Assembly: GCA_029718625.1 (NCBI GenBank)
Contig: CM056378.1
Location: forward strand, 58,985,027-59,049,026
Origin: Synaphobranchus kaupii
Taxonomy: Eukaryota > Chordata > Actinopteri > Anguilliformes > Synaphobranchidae
Direction: 5' to 3'
DNA length: 64,000 bases
A model generated the notes under the pieces. That model was not told the origin of the DNA, did no database searches, and worked only from the letters and a program-made list of their open reading frames with translations. Made by a program: the position numbers and the translations under genes. Below, piece by piece: positions 20,691 to 31,926 of this stretch (within the stretch, counting starts at the first letter, position 1; every line of letters starts with the position of its first letter).

Positions 20691-23600
20691 CTGAAAGGTT
20701 CCACGTGTCTCAGCTAAGGCAGGTCATTTATTTAATCATGATTTGCCAGTGGTATCACCACATTATAACTGTAAGAAAGCAACCAATGGCCAAAGTTAGT
20801 CTCATCATCCATGAACTTTTCAGTAGCGAAATTAAGGGAATACATATATGCTAAGCGTTGGAGCATTAGAGATTTTCCTGCCACCACCAGCATTCTTGTT
20901 ATTATTATTATAGAGATTTCATTGCTGACCTATGAGGAGGACACAAAAGCCTCATAAAAGGAAGGAATCAAGCCACCGTCTACAAAGCAATGCATACGGT
21001 TATGAATAAAGCCAGTGGCGCTAAAGAAGAGCTCCATTATTACGGTACTGCAGTGAGGTTCGGCTAGTTAGCTTTGAACACATTAACTGGTGCTGAGTTA
21101 TCTGTCAGTGGCCCCAAGTGGCCGCCGGAACACTCACCATTGCGGTTTGCTCCAAAGTGCTGCTGTTCTTCACCGCTGCTGCTGTTGCTGCTGCTGACTG
21201 GTCAAAGATATTTCAGCACCAGATGCACGAGAACAGAGTCGTTTTGATGCGGACACACCCGAATCGGAAAGAAAACCCCTGCCGCTGCAATACAGCAGTG
21301 TTCACGGGAGCCCGTCTAGTCTAGGCGATGTAGGCTACTATTCCAAGAATCTATCAACATGGCGTATGCACACGTATAATGTACACTTGGCAGTATATTA
21401 CCAATTTAAGAAATAAAGCAATGTAATACTCAAATATATATAGATATTTTTTAAACCATGTAATTGGTTTCAAGAAAGGCTTTCTAAAATGATTTTTTCA
21501 AAAAATATATCAGCATGATAGATTGCAAGACAGCACTGAAAATAAAAATGCAGTTACACTCCCTGCATTAATATTCATGAAGATCTCCCACAGTACAAAT
21601 TGTTATGAATTCAAACAGAAACCTATTCATTTATATCGCGCCTTCAATAGGAAAAAGTAGCCTATTCACTTGTTCCTTGTCATGTATCTATTAACATCTA
21701 GCAAGGTATTAGATGATGAAAAAATACTGTAATTAAGAAAAATACTACTTCCGAAGGCAATATGTCGCTCTCTGATCCTTGATCCTGTTAAAGGTCGTGT
21801 GGAGCCCATGTGCGTTATTGCAATCACAGCAGACAGATTTACAGTACAGTATAGACTAATGTACATATGTTGTTCAAGACAATCACGCTAAAAACAATTA
21901 CTATATTCAATAAGCTTATGGCACACAAAGCACACACACATATAATTGTCAAGCTAATACCAATACACATTACTTTGATGTTGAATTACCTTGATTTTCA
22001 CCATTTACTCTCTGAAAAAGCGCGTGATGTCCGCCGCACTGCTTACGGTCTTATTTCGTCTTGCCATACATTTTCACCTGCGTTGCTACATACATAACAC
22101 ACTCTGCCTTCAATAAAGTAATCCAGGAGGCAGCGCATACCAACTACACTACTTTTCAATTCAATGCTAAATTTGAAGATAATTTTCTATTTATAGATGC
22201 ACAGATCTCCATTACTGCATTAATTGTTAGTGTTATAAAAGGAAACAAATCGTAGTTTTACTGCTATAGCAGACCCGTCCTGCCTCTCTCCCCTGGGACG
22301 CTGTAATATACTCAAACATATTAACGTCTTTTGTTTGTAGTTATCTCTATGTATGCGTAAAACGTGGAAAGAAAGCGGAAACAGCTAACAGTGCACTATG
22401 TCGGCTAGATTCATATGCGCAATCATGATGCAAAATCATATCAAATGTAAAAATCGCGATTTAAAACGGATACCATGGAATTTGTTATAGAGTATTTACC
22501 TATGAACTGTTCCATTAATTTGCCACAATTTTTTAGGTTAAGTCATGTCTCCAAGCAACGTACAATTCCTCACAAAATTTCCAAATATTAGTAGCATACT
22601 GACTTAAAACGGAAATCACAATAAAATACTTACATGAAGGACATCCGTTGGGTTCCTTATTTTAAAATCGCAGTCGGTTCGCCCAGATGAAGCAAGTCTT
22701 AAACGTAGTCCGGAACAATCATTTTGCAATCCACAGGAAAATATTAGAAATCAAATGGAGGAAGCGGAGCTTCGTAAAGATTCCTTTGTTACCCACATTG
22801 ATTCGCGTGAAAACCGCACCTTAATTCCAACTTGATCCAAGTGAGATAAAAAGAACAACAACCAAAGAAAAATATTCCACAACACAATAGCCTACTGTAG
22901 CCTACTTCCAGACGTGTCTTGCAACAATTAGACACAGCTCCCGAGCAAATCTCACCACACGACCTTCCGGTTCAAGTGTAACGCATTGAATAGTGTAAAA
23001 TAGTATCGGTAATGTATTCCTGAAACTATAGTGCAATCGTTCCTTTTTTGTTTCCCTGAAGACGACTCGCTGGGTAATTAATGTATGTAACCATTCAGTG
23101 AGAGGTCTGATCCCCTTAGACAATCGGCACATTCATACCGTGATGCCAACGAAAAAGACGCATGGAAGCAGGGGGCTCTTTCTTATTCAGGAGTGCGTTT
23201 CAGAATTCAACTTGCTTCCACTGGACTCGTGCTGCGTTGAGGAACATCGAATAGTTTAGGCACAGCACGATTAATTGAACCCTTGCGATATATTCCCTTT
23301 ATTTCACGTATAGCTAATGATAACTAACGAACCAGGCAGCTCTTCTTGCTAATGTCGTTCTTCTCGTCCCGGTTTATTGTCATGGGTCTCCACATCGTTT
23401 GCAGCGAATAGAAGGAATCCCACCCACGCATATGTTACGTCCGTATTTTCTTGATAGATGCATACATATGTGCATATGTGTGCTGTGAGTGTATGTCTGC
23501 ATCATGTGAGGTCTCCTCTCTCCTTAACCAGATTAATAAAGTGGTAGGCTAGTCTTTAAGGAGGATGGCAATGGCAAAAATAAACAGCTACATAATGGTC

Positions 23601-23955
23601 TGTAGGCTGACACTGGTTTTTATTTTGGCACGACAAAACATTTAGACCCAATTTAGAAGTGAATAGACGCCTCTAGGATATGAACCATGTGTTAATTGTG
23701 ATGGATGTAGGGTTAAACTCATGATATATCCTCAATCGACGTCCATCTTTGCATCAATTCGTATCTAGAGCTCTTCTTTCCTCCCACAATAAATATGGGT
23801 TCCAAGGTTTTATTTCAGTCGCGTTTGTCAGTGTTGGTTGCGTAAGAGAGTTATTCTGGTCCGGTCGTTTTGGATTGGTGGTCTACTGAATAGCAACTGA
23901 AGATGAGAGTACTCCTGCTGGGCTGCAATCGGATGCCGTGTGGCCGTATTTTTTA
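20691..23955. other. No gene recognised
   Basis: There is no convincing coding frame, RNA gene or element boundary. An open stretch near 21118-21324 lacks an ATG and has no recognisable domain. The (GCT)n run near 21170-21195 only encodes alanines or leucines. This could be unique intergenic DNA with regulatory sites that cannot be read by eye. Confidence 0.4.
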
Positions 23956-24490
23956 CAGTTGCTTTTAGTTGGCTAAATGGCTCAAAGTCATCAAGGGTCT
24001 GACATATCAAACAAGCCTTAAATCATCACTCTGCTGCCAGATATGCAGTAGATATGGATGGATAACTTGAAGGGTTTCTTCTCCTGACTTATTTTTCCAT
24101 AGAGTTCAATGGGAAAATGTGTCAGGAGAAACGACCCTTAAAGGCCCCACACAATGAAAATTTGACTCTTTTAAGTGATGAAATGGTTAGCTATAGTTTA
24201 ATTACTTCAAGGACATGATGTAGACCAAAAAAAGATTTTCTTTTATTTAAAGTTAATATTTGCGTGGCGAAATATTTCCTTCACTTCTTCCTGTAAACAG
24301 CTGTGTGACGTTTTGTTGACGCATACGTGCACTGGCAGGCAGTGTAAAAAAGTTTTTCCTCCAATTACATTGCTCGATTTTCAACTTGTCCTCAAAGTCA
24401 ATGTGAGTGACAGCTAGCTTAGAGTAATTTAGGTTGCTCACAGTAGCAAGTTAGCAACTGTCAGTGAGTCCAAACTGTGAACAAAATGGG

Positions 24491-24764
24491 ATGAAAGTGC
24501 TTGTTTGGGTGTGAGAGTCCTCACACGCTATTCAGTTTCCCCACAAATGCATGGCTATGGAAAAAATGGCTAGAATTTGGCCACATGAAGGAGGCTGCAA
24601 TCTGCTCGAGCTCAAGGATCTGTAATTTGCATTTCGAGAATTATTTATTCACGAATGCAATTGTTGTCCAGGTGGGATTCTGGAGCTTCTACTCCCTCAC
24701 TGAGTGGGCCATTCCCACCATCCACTACAATGGTCCCTCACTCCATTTGAAAGTAACTAATTAG
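24491..24764 (+). pseudogene. THAP zinc-finger domain of a transposase, frameshifted start
   Basis: The frame from 24495 reads KCLFGCESPHTLFSFP, then WKKWLEFGHM, RICNLHFENYLFTN and AIPTIHYNG. This gives the C2CH pattern (CLFGC then CNLH), the central Trp and the AVPTIF-like box of THAP domains, which bind DNA at transposon ends. The natural ATG (24491) is one base out of frame because ATGAAAGTGC has an extra A relative to an ATG-AAG-TGC start. Translation from it fails. The frame ends at 24764 with no catalytic domain behind it. Confidence 0.78.
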
Positions 24765-25413
24765 CATTTCTGTAGGCTATAACATTATATTTAATACACC
24801 ATTTAATTTGACCACCGGAATTGAACAGGTAGGATTTGACCGCCAGTGTTGTGCCATTTTTCGACTCCCCTGCAGATCTCAACCCCCTTTACTTTGCCGG
24901 GTCATGCTAGTTTTGACAGTCAATACTAATATCTACTGATAGTCCACAGATTTTAGTTTAAAATGATAGATGTTATGATTTGTTAACAACTAAACAGTAG
25001 TTGTTGCTGTCCAGCAATTTGCACACAGCTATCCTGTTATTGCGGTAATGGTAACGTAACGTTAATAGAAAAACAAAACAGGATTCCGGATTCTTGGCAA
25101 ATATTTATTACAGATGTTGACGTTACATACGACTGTTATCATACCATTCAGAAACATCCAGATTCTCTCGGGGGTGGACTGCATTTTCTGCAGCTCCGGC
25201 AGCAGCAGCAATGGGGTGGCTCAAACATATAGGGTCGCAATGGAGTGAAGCCGTCCCCATACTCGTAGTGATCTCCCTCCCTCCCGGTACCATCCTAATC
25301 TCCCTCTTCGTTCTCATCTTCCTGCCCCTCATTGTCCCACAGAAACGACACTTCCTCCTCCTCAACAGAAGGGGTATGGAGGAGGAGAGTGATCCTTAAT
25401 TTGAGACACAATA

Positions 25414-25522
25414 GCTGTGTCTCAAACCGCATACTCCCATGCTCCACACTACCGTACTTCGGTTTGGATGTGTGCTCGCTATGCATGCTCGGAGCATGGA
25501 AGTATACGGTTTGAGACACAGC
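25414..25522. mobile_element. MITE of about 109 bp inside the THAP element
   Basis: The inverted ends are GCTGTGTCTCAAACCGCATA (25414) and its complement TATACGGTTTGAGACACAGC. The interior has weak dyad symmetry around GGTTTGGATGTG. Such TGTGTCTCAAA ends are common in fish MITEs. It is nested in the element at 24142-25684. Confidence 0.7.
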
Positions 25523-25999
25523 CAATGTCATCCATTTTGGCGAACGCGTTAGCTTTCTTTTGAGCACTGCTATCCAGAAGCTAACTAGCTAGCCACCATG
25601 ACAGCCCGCCCATCCCGCCCCAACGTCCAGTTTCATGAGGAAGCCTTAGGATAAATGTGATCTGACTTCCCTTGTGTGGGGCCTTTAAAGTGATGCATCC
25701 ATATCTACTGCATATCTGGCAGCAGAGTGATGGATTGAAGCTCGTTTGATACCTCAGACCCTTGATAACTTACAGCCATTTCGCCAACTATGTATTCCAT
25801 ACTGTTCCAGCATAATTTACAGCTAAATCTTGTCCTACCCCCCAATTCCCATAAAGATCCATTCAAATGCAGAGAAGTTATAGTATCGCTTGTAAGAGTA
25901 CCATAAAATAAGATATCAAGAGTCTTTTGATGTTGTTGGGTCACAGACATCAGGAAGTCATGGCATGCAATGGACATGCGACCAGATATTAAAAATGAT

Positions 26000-26260
26000 T
26001 ACTTTATTCTACATTATGTTAAACTGTCCAATATTTTTTGATGTCCGAAAATGGGAGGGACTATGTACCAAAGGTTCTATCATTTCTAAACGGTTTCATC
26101 TGATATGGATGAAAATACCCTCAAATCAACGCTGACAGTCTGCACTTCAACCACATTGTCACATTGTTGTTTCCTTTCAAACTCACAGTGCTAGAGTACA
26201 GAACCAAAATAACAAAAAATGTGTCACTGTCCAATTAATTATGGTGCTCACTGTATATGT
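26000..26260 (+). mobile_element. Tc1/mariner-like 3' end fragment
   Basis: The segment contains ACTGTCCAATATTTTTTGAT, AAATGGGAGGGACTATGTAC and TCTAAACGG. It ends TAATTATGGTGCTCACTGTA, recognisable as the 3' UTR and terminal repeat of a common fish Tc1-like family. No transposase frame remains. Confidence 0.65.
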
Positions 26261-26726
26261 GGGCCACATCACTACAGCTGAAATACCTTGGTGTCCATTT
26301 TTGCTTGGCCATCAGATAGCCTTGTCACTCACACCTCTCATTGTGTCACATTTGATTTCACTCTGATCCATCATGCCCCATCAGTTGTCAGGCAAAAGTA
26401 TCTGCAACCCCAGACAACAGACATAAAAGGGTCAAGATAAAAGGGTCTTTGGATATCTAATTTTGTATAAATGTATCATTCTTTAAGTGTCAGACATCGC
26501 TCATAATGTGATTCCAGGTACCTGTGAACCTACAGTATGTTCATCTTTTGAAGAAAACAATATGCACAATATTTCACAAAACAATTTTAGGCTAGCTAGC
26601 CAGCTAAAAATGTCAAGTGAACTTCTAGATACTTACCTGGTATCACAGTTATATATGTACATGTTCACATGTCTGAAACCTAGTAAGCATGTGAACATAT
26701 TCTCAAATGCATGACATATACAGCAT
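26261..26726. other. No gene recognised
   Basis: Short open frames show no known domain. No terminal repeats or tandem arrays were seen. Confidence 0.4.
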
Positions 26727-26960
26727 ATGGACTAGACCCTGGCTCACTAGAGACTATGGCCTCTGACCGGACCACATGGCGTAGGTCATATTATGAAGGA
26801 GTGCAGCTGGCCGAAAAAAACGGAGCACGAGACTTGTCACCGTGGCTGCACCTGACACAACACGTCAGGCCTTAGTGTGCACTGCTTGTGGTAGACAGTG
26901 TGCATCCCGCATCAGACTTTATAGTCATCAGAGATCCCACAACAAGCAATAGTAGAGGTC
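26727..26960 (+). pseudogene. Non-LTR ORF2 C-terminus with CCHH finger
   Basis: Frames read ASDRTTWRRSYYEGVQLAEK and, after a shift, CTACGRQCASRIRLYSHQRS. This is the C-terminal region of fish LINE ORF2 proteins, which end in a C-x2-C...H-x3-H finger following the DRxxWR motif. Only this end is present and it is frameshifted. Confidence 0.68.
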
Positions 26961-27003
26961 ATCATCGGACACGATGGACTACCAGAATAAGACACTTGTT
27001 TGG

Positions 27004-27046
27004 TTTACATTTATTTGGCTAGCACTTATCCAGTGTCACTTACAAG
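27004..27046 (-). repeat. Minus-strand non-LTR 3' tail
   Basis: TTTACATTTATTTGGCTAGC then ACTTATCCAGTGTCACTTAC is a diverged reverse complement of the GTCGCTTTGGATAAAAGCG tail. It is a further copy of the family at 16331-16383, in the opposite direction. Confidence 0.55.
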
Positions 27047-27575
27047 GCCATAATGGCACACATAAAGAGCAGATCATAAGATATTTTAGCTAGAGACTCT
27101 GTACGCCACTCATTCTAATAAATTTATATTTCAGGCAGGTGCAGATCCAGAAGCTGCCTACCTGGCCACAGTGCTCACAGGCTGAAGTTCTAAAAAAACA
27201 TTGCAATAAAGATATTCTTCCCATAACATGGGCAGAGACATCAAACACACCCCCACCACACTGATTCTAAAGTGCATTATGGGTATGGTCAATGTAGTCA
27301 CATTTTTAAAGGATAAAAAATGATTTTCCCAAATTACCTACAAATATACATGCACAGTCAATCCAATGAGTACCCTTCCCAAACGCAAGTTTCAGTAAAG
27401 TAAACAACAGGGGAGGTCAATGCATTAATACCAGGGCTCATTAACCTCCACTGTTGTTTAGTTGGTAAATATAATGACTCGCTCTGAGCTGTATCTTTTC
27501 AGCGTTGTCTGGACTTTCTCATTATAAACTAATCATAATTAAAGTTCTCTGTATTTGATCTGACAGGCATGGTTG
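27047..27575. other. No gene recognised
   Basis: This is AT-rich sequence without coding or repeat structure I can assign. Confidence 0.4.
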
Positions 27576-27758
27576 ATAGGAAAAAAGAAATCCCTCATCA
27601 AGAAATAATAATTTTTAACAAAACCATGTGTGCCACAATTATTGGCACCCCAGCATTTATATATAGAATAAAGTAATAATTGTTTATATTTGGTCGCATA
27701 TCCTTTGCAGGCCATGACTTCCTGATGTCTGTGACCCAACGACATCAAAAGACTCTTG
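27576..27758 (-). mobile_element. Tc1-like remnant leading into fold-back copy 2
   Basis: GTGCCACAATTATTGGCACC at about 27631 and CCATGACTTCCTGATGTCTG at about 27713 resemble minus-strand N-terminal and leader parts of Tc1-like elements. The second motif is the inverted copy of 25940-25965. The fold-back repeats therefore seem to be built on an old Tc1-like element. Confidence 0.45.
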
Positions 27759-29679
27759 GGGCCCTATCTTACACCCGGCGCAAAGCGGCACTAACCCAAA
27801 CGCAAGTGTCTTTGCTATCTTACACCCGGCGCTAGGTTCATTATAACGCCTAACGCTTGCGTCCTTTAACTACCATGTATTCTTGCACCTGTTGCAAGTG
27901 AACTGGGCGTGTTGGTCTTAAGATGAGGAGTGGCCAGGATTATCTTTGGCGTATTGCTATCTTGAGCCAGCAGAAAGCGCTTGCGCTAGAACCACCACAA
28001 ACCTGGTCTAAAGTCATGTCGCAGTTGTTTACATGTTATTTTAACGGCGCATATAAGTGCGCCTATATAGGCGTGTGCACAACGCGCGTACCCTCTTGTC
28101 TGTTACACACAGGGGCGCGCACAAGCATGACTAAAATATCTAGATCACAATGTGAAATATTATTATTGTGTAGGCTATATCAAAAATGCATAATAATAAA
28201 AGGTTCCATAGGTCCACATACCTTTCCCTCAGCGAAGGGAAACGATGCCACATTACATTGCTCTCAGCCCACTCCATCAACATCCAGGCGATGTGCGATG
28301 GTACGGGACAATGGCTGTCCATTAAAAAGGAGCTGATAACACCTATATCAAGCCTAATGCGCGAATTGTCATTTGCACCTAATGCCTGAATTGTCATTCA
28401 ATGGAAAACTCGCGCACTGCAATAGACGGACATTTGAGTTCTGAAAATGCGCTTCAGATGTCATTACAATACAACTCTGTTTATCTAGGAATACAGCCTG
28501 TAAGTAAATAGAATGGTTTGTGACTGAAAAAAATTAAAAACCATGTCCAGTGAATATTGCTTTTATTGTTTTTCAAATAGCCTAGGCTACAGCGGACTCG
28601 CTGTGCATAAGGTTTTTACGATAGCCTATGGTTAAAAAACGGAGATAAATGTCATCATGTTAACTGAATTGTAATCTTAGCTATTCTTTGTCCTTCATAT
28701 TTTTTAAATTACAGTGACAAGGTTTCCATACCCTCAGCTTATTAAAACCCCGCTGATTTCACCTGTTATTCCATAACTGAACAAAAGATTTTAAAGAGAA
28801 CTAAGCGTCTAATTAGAAACGAAATTTTCAGCACGTTACACAATTAATTTACAATTAATTTTAATTCCATTATCTGCATGTTCGCTTTACAGCAGCAGGT
28901 CTGTTTCCCCTGCTGTAAATCACACTTTTCACGGTCTTCCTTCCTGAATCGTTTTAAAGTATCATGCTACCAGTAAAACAGGTTGGTCACATTTCCATAA
29001 GCAGGACATTATAAAACAAAGGGAAATATGCTGAACCTATGGGTTGCCAACCTGACAGATCTATTGTATTTAGTGTCATCATTAAGGCAAAATAACGTTA
29101 TTTATGTTATTAATCAAAATTAGAATGCACTTCGGATGAAGCTTGAACATGAGTTCATTGCATAATCAAACGAAATTCGTTAAACAAGCAGGCTAATTTG
29201 GCGTTTTCTAAGGTGAGACGGAAGCAATTGGTCGCTTATTCTCAGCTGTTGCAGGTGCTTTTAACGAAATTTAACCGCATATATTTTGTAAACAGCACTG
29301 TCAGGAATTACCGGGAACTCATAATGGTTAGCCCGAATAATATTGATCATAGGCTAGCCTACTATTGATCCATATAGCCTATTCCTTGATCGCACTAAAC
29401 ACGCACGAGCATGTCTGTTTCGCCATCATAAGCAATCCGCCAAGGTGGAAAAGCAGGCTTTTAAAGGGAATGGGATATGACATTTTGATTGGTTTATTGC
29501 ATGTCACGCCCAAGACACACCTATAATTAATGAAGAGACTAGGTTCAGCCCAGTTGCACCGCCGTGCTTAGCGCCCAAAAAACACGCCATTAAAATAGCA
29601 AAAGTGGACTTGGACACGCCCTAAGTGGACTTAGCGCCATGCGCTCAGACCAAGCGCCAAGATCGCCAAGATAGGGCCC
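27759..29679. mobile_element. 1.9-kb non-autonomous DNA transposon with TTG target duplication
   Basis: The ends are GGGCCCTATCTTACACCC (27759) and the complement AAGATAGGGCCC (29679). TTG flanks both sides (27756-27758 and 29680-29682). The uninterrupted target GACTCTTGATATC is present, inverted, near 25912-25925. Subterminal sequence repeats CCGGCGC and TTACACCCGGCGC motifs at 27771 and 27817. A 3-bp duplication would suit PIF/Harbinger, but TTG is not their usual TWA site and no transposase is recognisable. Confidence 0.78.
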
Positions 29680-30058
29680 TTGATATCTTATTTTCTGGTA
29701 CTCTTACAAGCGATAATATCACGTCTCTGCATTTGAATGGATCTCTATGGGAATTGGGGGGTGGGACTAGATTTAGCTGTAAATTATGCTGGAACAGTAT
29801 ACATGGTTGGTAAAATGGCTGTAAGTCATCAAGGGTCTGAGGTATCAAAAAAGCCTCAAAACATCACTCTGCTGCCAGATATGCAGTAGATATGGATGGA
29901 TCACTTTAAGGGTTGTTTCTGCTGATAAATTTTCCTATTGAACTCTATGGAAAAATAAGTCAGGAGAAGAAACCCTTCAAGATATCCATCCATATCTACT
30001 GTATTTCTGGCAGCAGAGTGATGGTTTAAGGCATGTTTGATACGTCAGACCCTTGATG
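29680..30058. repeat. Fold-back repeat copy 2
   Basis: The left arm (about 29826-29905) contains TCATCAAGGGTCTGAGGTAT and CACTCTGCTGCCAGATATGC. The right arm (29980-30058) is the complement with few changes. The 29690-29825 part matches 25770-25925 inverted. The repeat ends at CAGACCCTTGATGA, directly against an ERV LTR end. Confidence 0.78.
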
Positions 30059-30640
30059 AATTTAAAGCAGATTTTCCTAACAGTTTTTGGCGATGAGGAT
30101 GGGATTGGTAACTTGGTTTTTTCCCCGCACAGGTCAGTCTCAGGTCGGAAAGGCATAGACAGTGCACTGCCAGGAGTCTGGGACCCCGAGACCGCAACCC
30201 ACGTCCAACACAAAGGTGAAACTGTAAGCAGTCACCCGGAGGAAGGAAGGCGGCGACCGGACTGGCGAGGAGATGAGATCTGTCTGGGATGACCAATACG
30301 CAATCTTAGGAAAAAATAACACCACCGGGTGAGGCCGTGGCAAACAGAAAAGAAAAAAAAACTTAGAGAACAGGTACCAGGTTTGACTAGGGAGCCGACG
30401 GGTCCATCACTCTGGGAGTGATTCAAACAAAGAGGCTTAAGAGCCTATCACTCTGGGACTAAGTCCCCAGCGAAAAGAGTGATTAATATTAGTACGAATA
30501 AATTAATAAATAAATAGGGCCAGAGACATAAAAATTATAATACAGAGCTCCAAGGTAAATTTACTGAGGGTAATGTGGTATCATTTGTTGACCGTGAGCG
30601 CGCAGGTTGAGGACGGGTTTTCAGTTGTAGTTCTAAGTAG
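30059..30640 (+). mobile_element. Orphan ERV fragment: LTR end plus leader
   Basis: ATTTAAAGCAGATTTTCCTAACA (ending 30081) equals the 3' terminus of the ERV LTR at 48985-49008. It is followed by TTTTTGGCGATGAGGATGGG, a candidate primer-binding region. The rest looks like a retroviral 5' leader with several GGGACTAAGTCCC and TCACTCTGGGAGTGA hairpins (about 30405-30480). No gag follows. It appears to be a truncated second copy of the ERV family found at 43838-49008. Confidence 0.5.
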
Positions 30641-30721
30641 AGGTGATTGGCAAATTCAAATATTTCATTTGTAAATATGTTATGCATACAAGTACTAACT
30701 CAATATTTATCAATGTTGTAG

Positions 30722-30935
30722 GCTTCACCATTCACAGGTGTGGGCTAGAATGCCGAAAGGGGCTTCATTATCATTGTCTCTACTGCCCAGGGATGATCCT
30801 AAGAAGAGACAACTTTGAACATCATCTACAGCAGTGCAAAAAGACGATGACATCTGGCCCAACACCGCCACTGACCTCTGGCCCCTACAGCGCCACTGAC
30901 CTCTGGCCCCTACAGCGCCACTGACCTCTGGCCCG
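30722..30935 (+). pseudogene. KDZ-like gene, exon A: C2HC finger and start of coding repeat
   Basis: A 3' splice site (ATCAATGTTGTAG) precedes 30722. The frame encodes HYHCLYCPGMILRRDNFEHH then LQQC, a C-x2-C...H...C finger. From about 30850 a tandem repeat encodes PPLTSGPT-like residues. Two of its units are 25 bp and not 24, which breaks the frame. Confidence 0.65.
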
Positions 30936-31004
30936 ATGTTACGTTCCACGTTACTGTGTTCTCTGTTGTCCTGCCCGGTTTAAACATGTCCTGCCCATAT
31001 AAAC

Positions 31005-31926
31005 ATGCTCAAGTTATATCATGCCAGAGCTCCAAAGCCGGAGCAGAGTAATGTTTTACCGGTTTCGGCTATTGCTTCAGTGTCCACGGTGTCCACCTCT
31101 GATCTAGTTGGGGATGAGGATGGTCTGCTGCTCAGAAACGCACCACAGCAGTGTGCTAGGCTGTTGAATTCAGAGGTGCTAGCAGACCTGTCTTCCCACC
31201 TTGCCCACTTGCCAAAAGAACAACGTTCCGATATGACTAAACTAATTACAGATTATCCTATGCTCTTTAATGACACTCCAACTCAAACGCATGTTATACA
31301 GCATGACATAGATGTGAATAACTCTGCGCCTATCCGACAGCATCCATACAGAGTCAATGCTGCCAAACGGGCGGCCTTGAAAAAAGAGGTACAGTACCTT
31401 TTAAACAACCAGTTGGCCAGTCCTAGTTCAAGTCCCTGGAGTTCGCCGTGTTTGTTGGTGCCCAAGCCAGATGGTACTCCTAGGTTTTGCACAGATTTTC
31501 GTAAAGTCAATGCAGTTACTGTACCCGACTCCTACCCTCTCCCACGGATGGAGGACTGCATTGACAATATTGGCCCAGCTAAGTATGTGAGCAAACTCAA
31601 CCTGTTGAAAGGTTACTGGCAGGTACCCTTAACCTCCCGTGCTTCCAACATATCTGCCTTTGTAACCCCTGACGATTTTATGCAGTATAATGTCTTGGCT
31701 TTCGGTTTGCAAAACGCTCTCCGGCCACCTTTCAAAGGTTGGTCAATATTGTTTTATCCGGCGTCCTGAATTGCAACGCATATCTGGATGACTTGATTGT
31801 GTATACCCGCACTTGGTCCGAACATGTGCACGTCCTGAAAATTGTGTTTGACAGGTTGGCATCGGCTTCTTTAACTGTCAACCTTACCAAATGCGAGTTT
31901 GGAAAAGCCACAGTTACCTATCTAGG
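31005..31926 (+). pseudogene. Gypsy copy 3 reverse transcriptase, split by a solo LTR
   Basis: The frame gives PIRQHPYRVNAAKRAALKKE, SPWSSPCLLVPKPDGTPRFC, TDFRKVNAVTVPDSYPLPRM and AFVTPDDFMQYNVLAFGLQN. After a one-base frameshift near 31725 it continues RLVNIVLSGVLNCNAYLDDL and CEFGKATVTYLG. The YLDD box is intact; motif A reads SKLNLLKGYWQVPL, with Asn where the catalytic Asp is expected. At YLG the frame is cut by the solo LTR and resumes with KQVVQGT at 33658. Confidence 0.88.

Larger units (their letters stand above)
24142..25684 (+). mobile_element. TTAA-flanked DNA transposon with THAP domain (Kolobok-like)
   Basis: The ends are AGGCCCCACACAATG at 24142 and its complement CTTGTGTGGGGCCT ending at 25684. 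TTAA flanks both sides (24138-24141 and 25685-25688). The empty site is present in the related repeat near 29905 (CACTTTAAGGG). TTAA duplication, AGG-type termini and an internal THAP finger together fit the Kolobok superfamily as I remember it. The catalytic part of the transposase is not recognisable, so the 1,543-bp copy is non-autonomous. Confidence 0.75.
23960..25978. repeat. Fold-back repeat copy 1, split by a TTAA element
   Basis: The left piece (about 23960-24141) contains GTCATCAAGGGTCTGACATA and CACTCTGCTGCCAGATATGC. The right piece (25685-25978) carries the complementary arm and extends with TGGGTCACAGACATCAGGAA. Joined across 24142-25684 they match 29826-30058, a second copy. The arms are about 110 bp around a short centre. 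Confidence 0.75.

Noticed and set aside
21118..21324. Open frame with alanine/valine-rich segment resembling a signal peptide
   Set aside because: There is no ATG at its start, and the hydrophobic part is a (GCT)n-type run.
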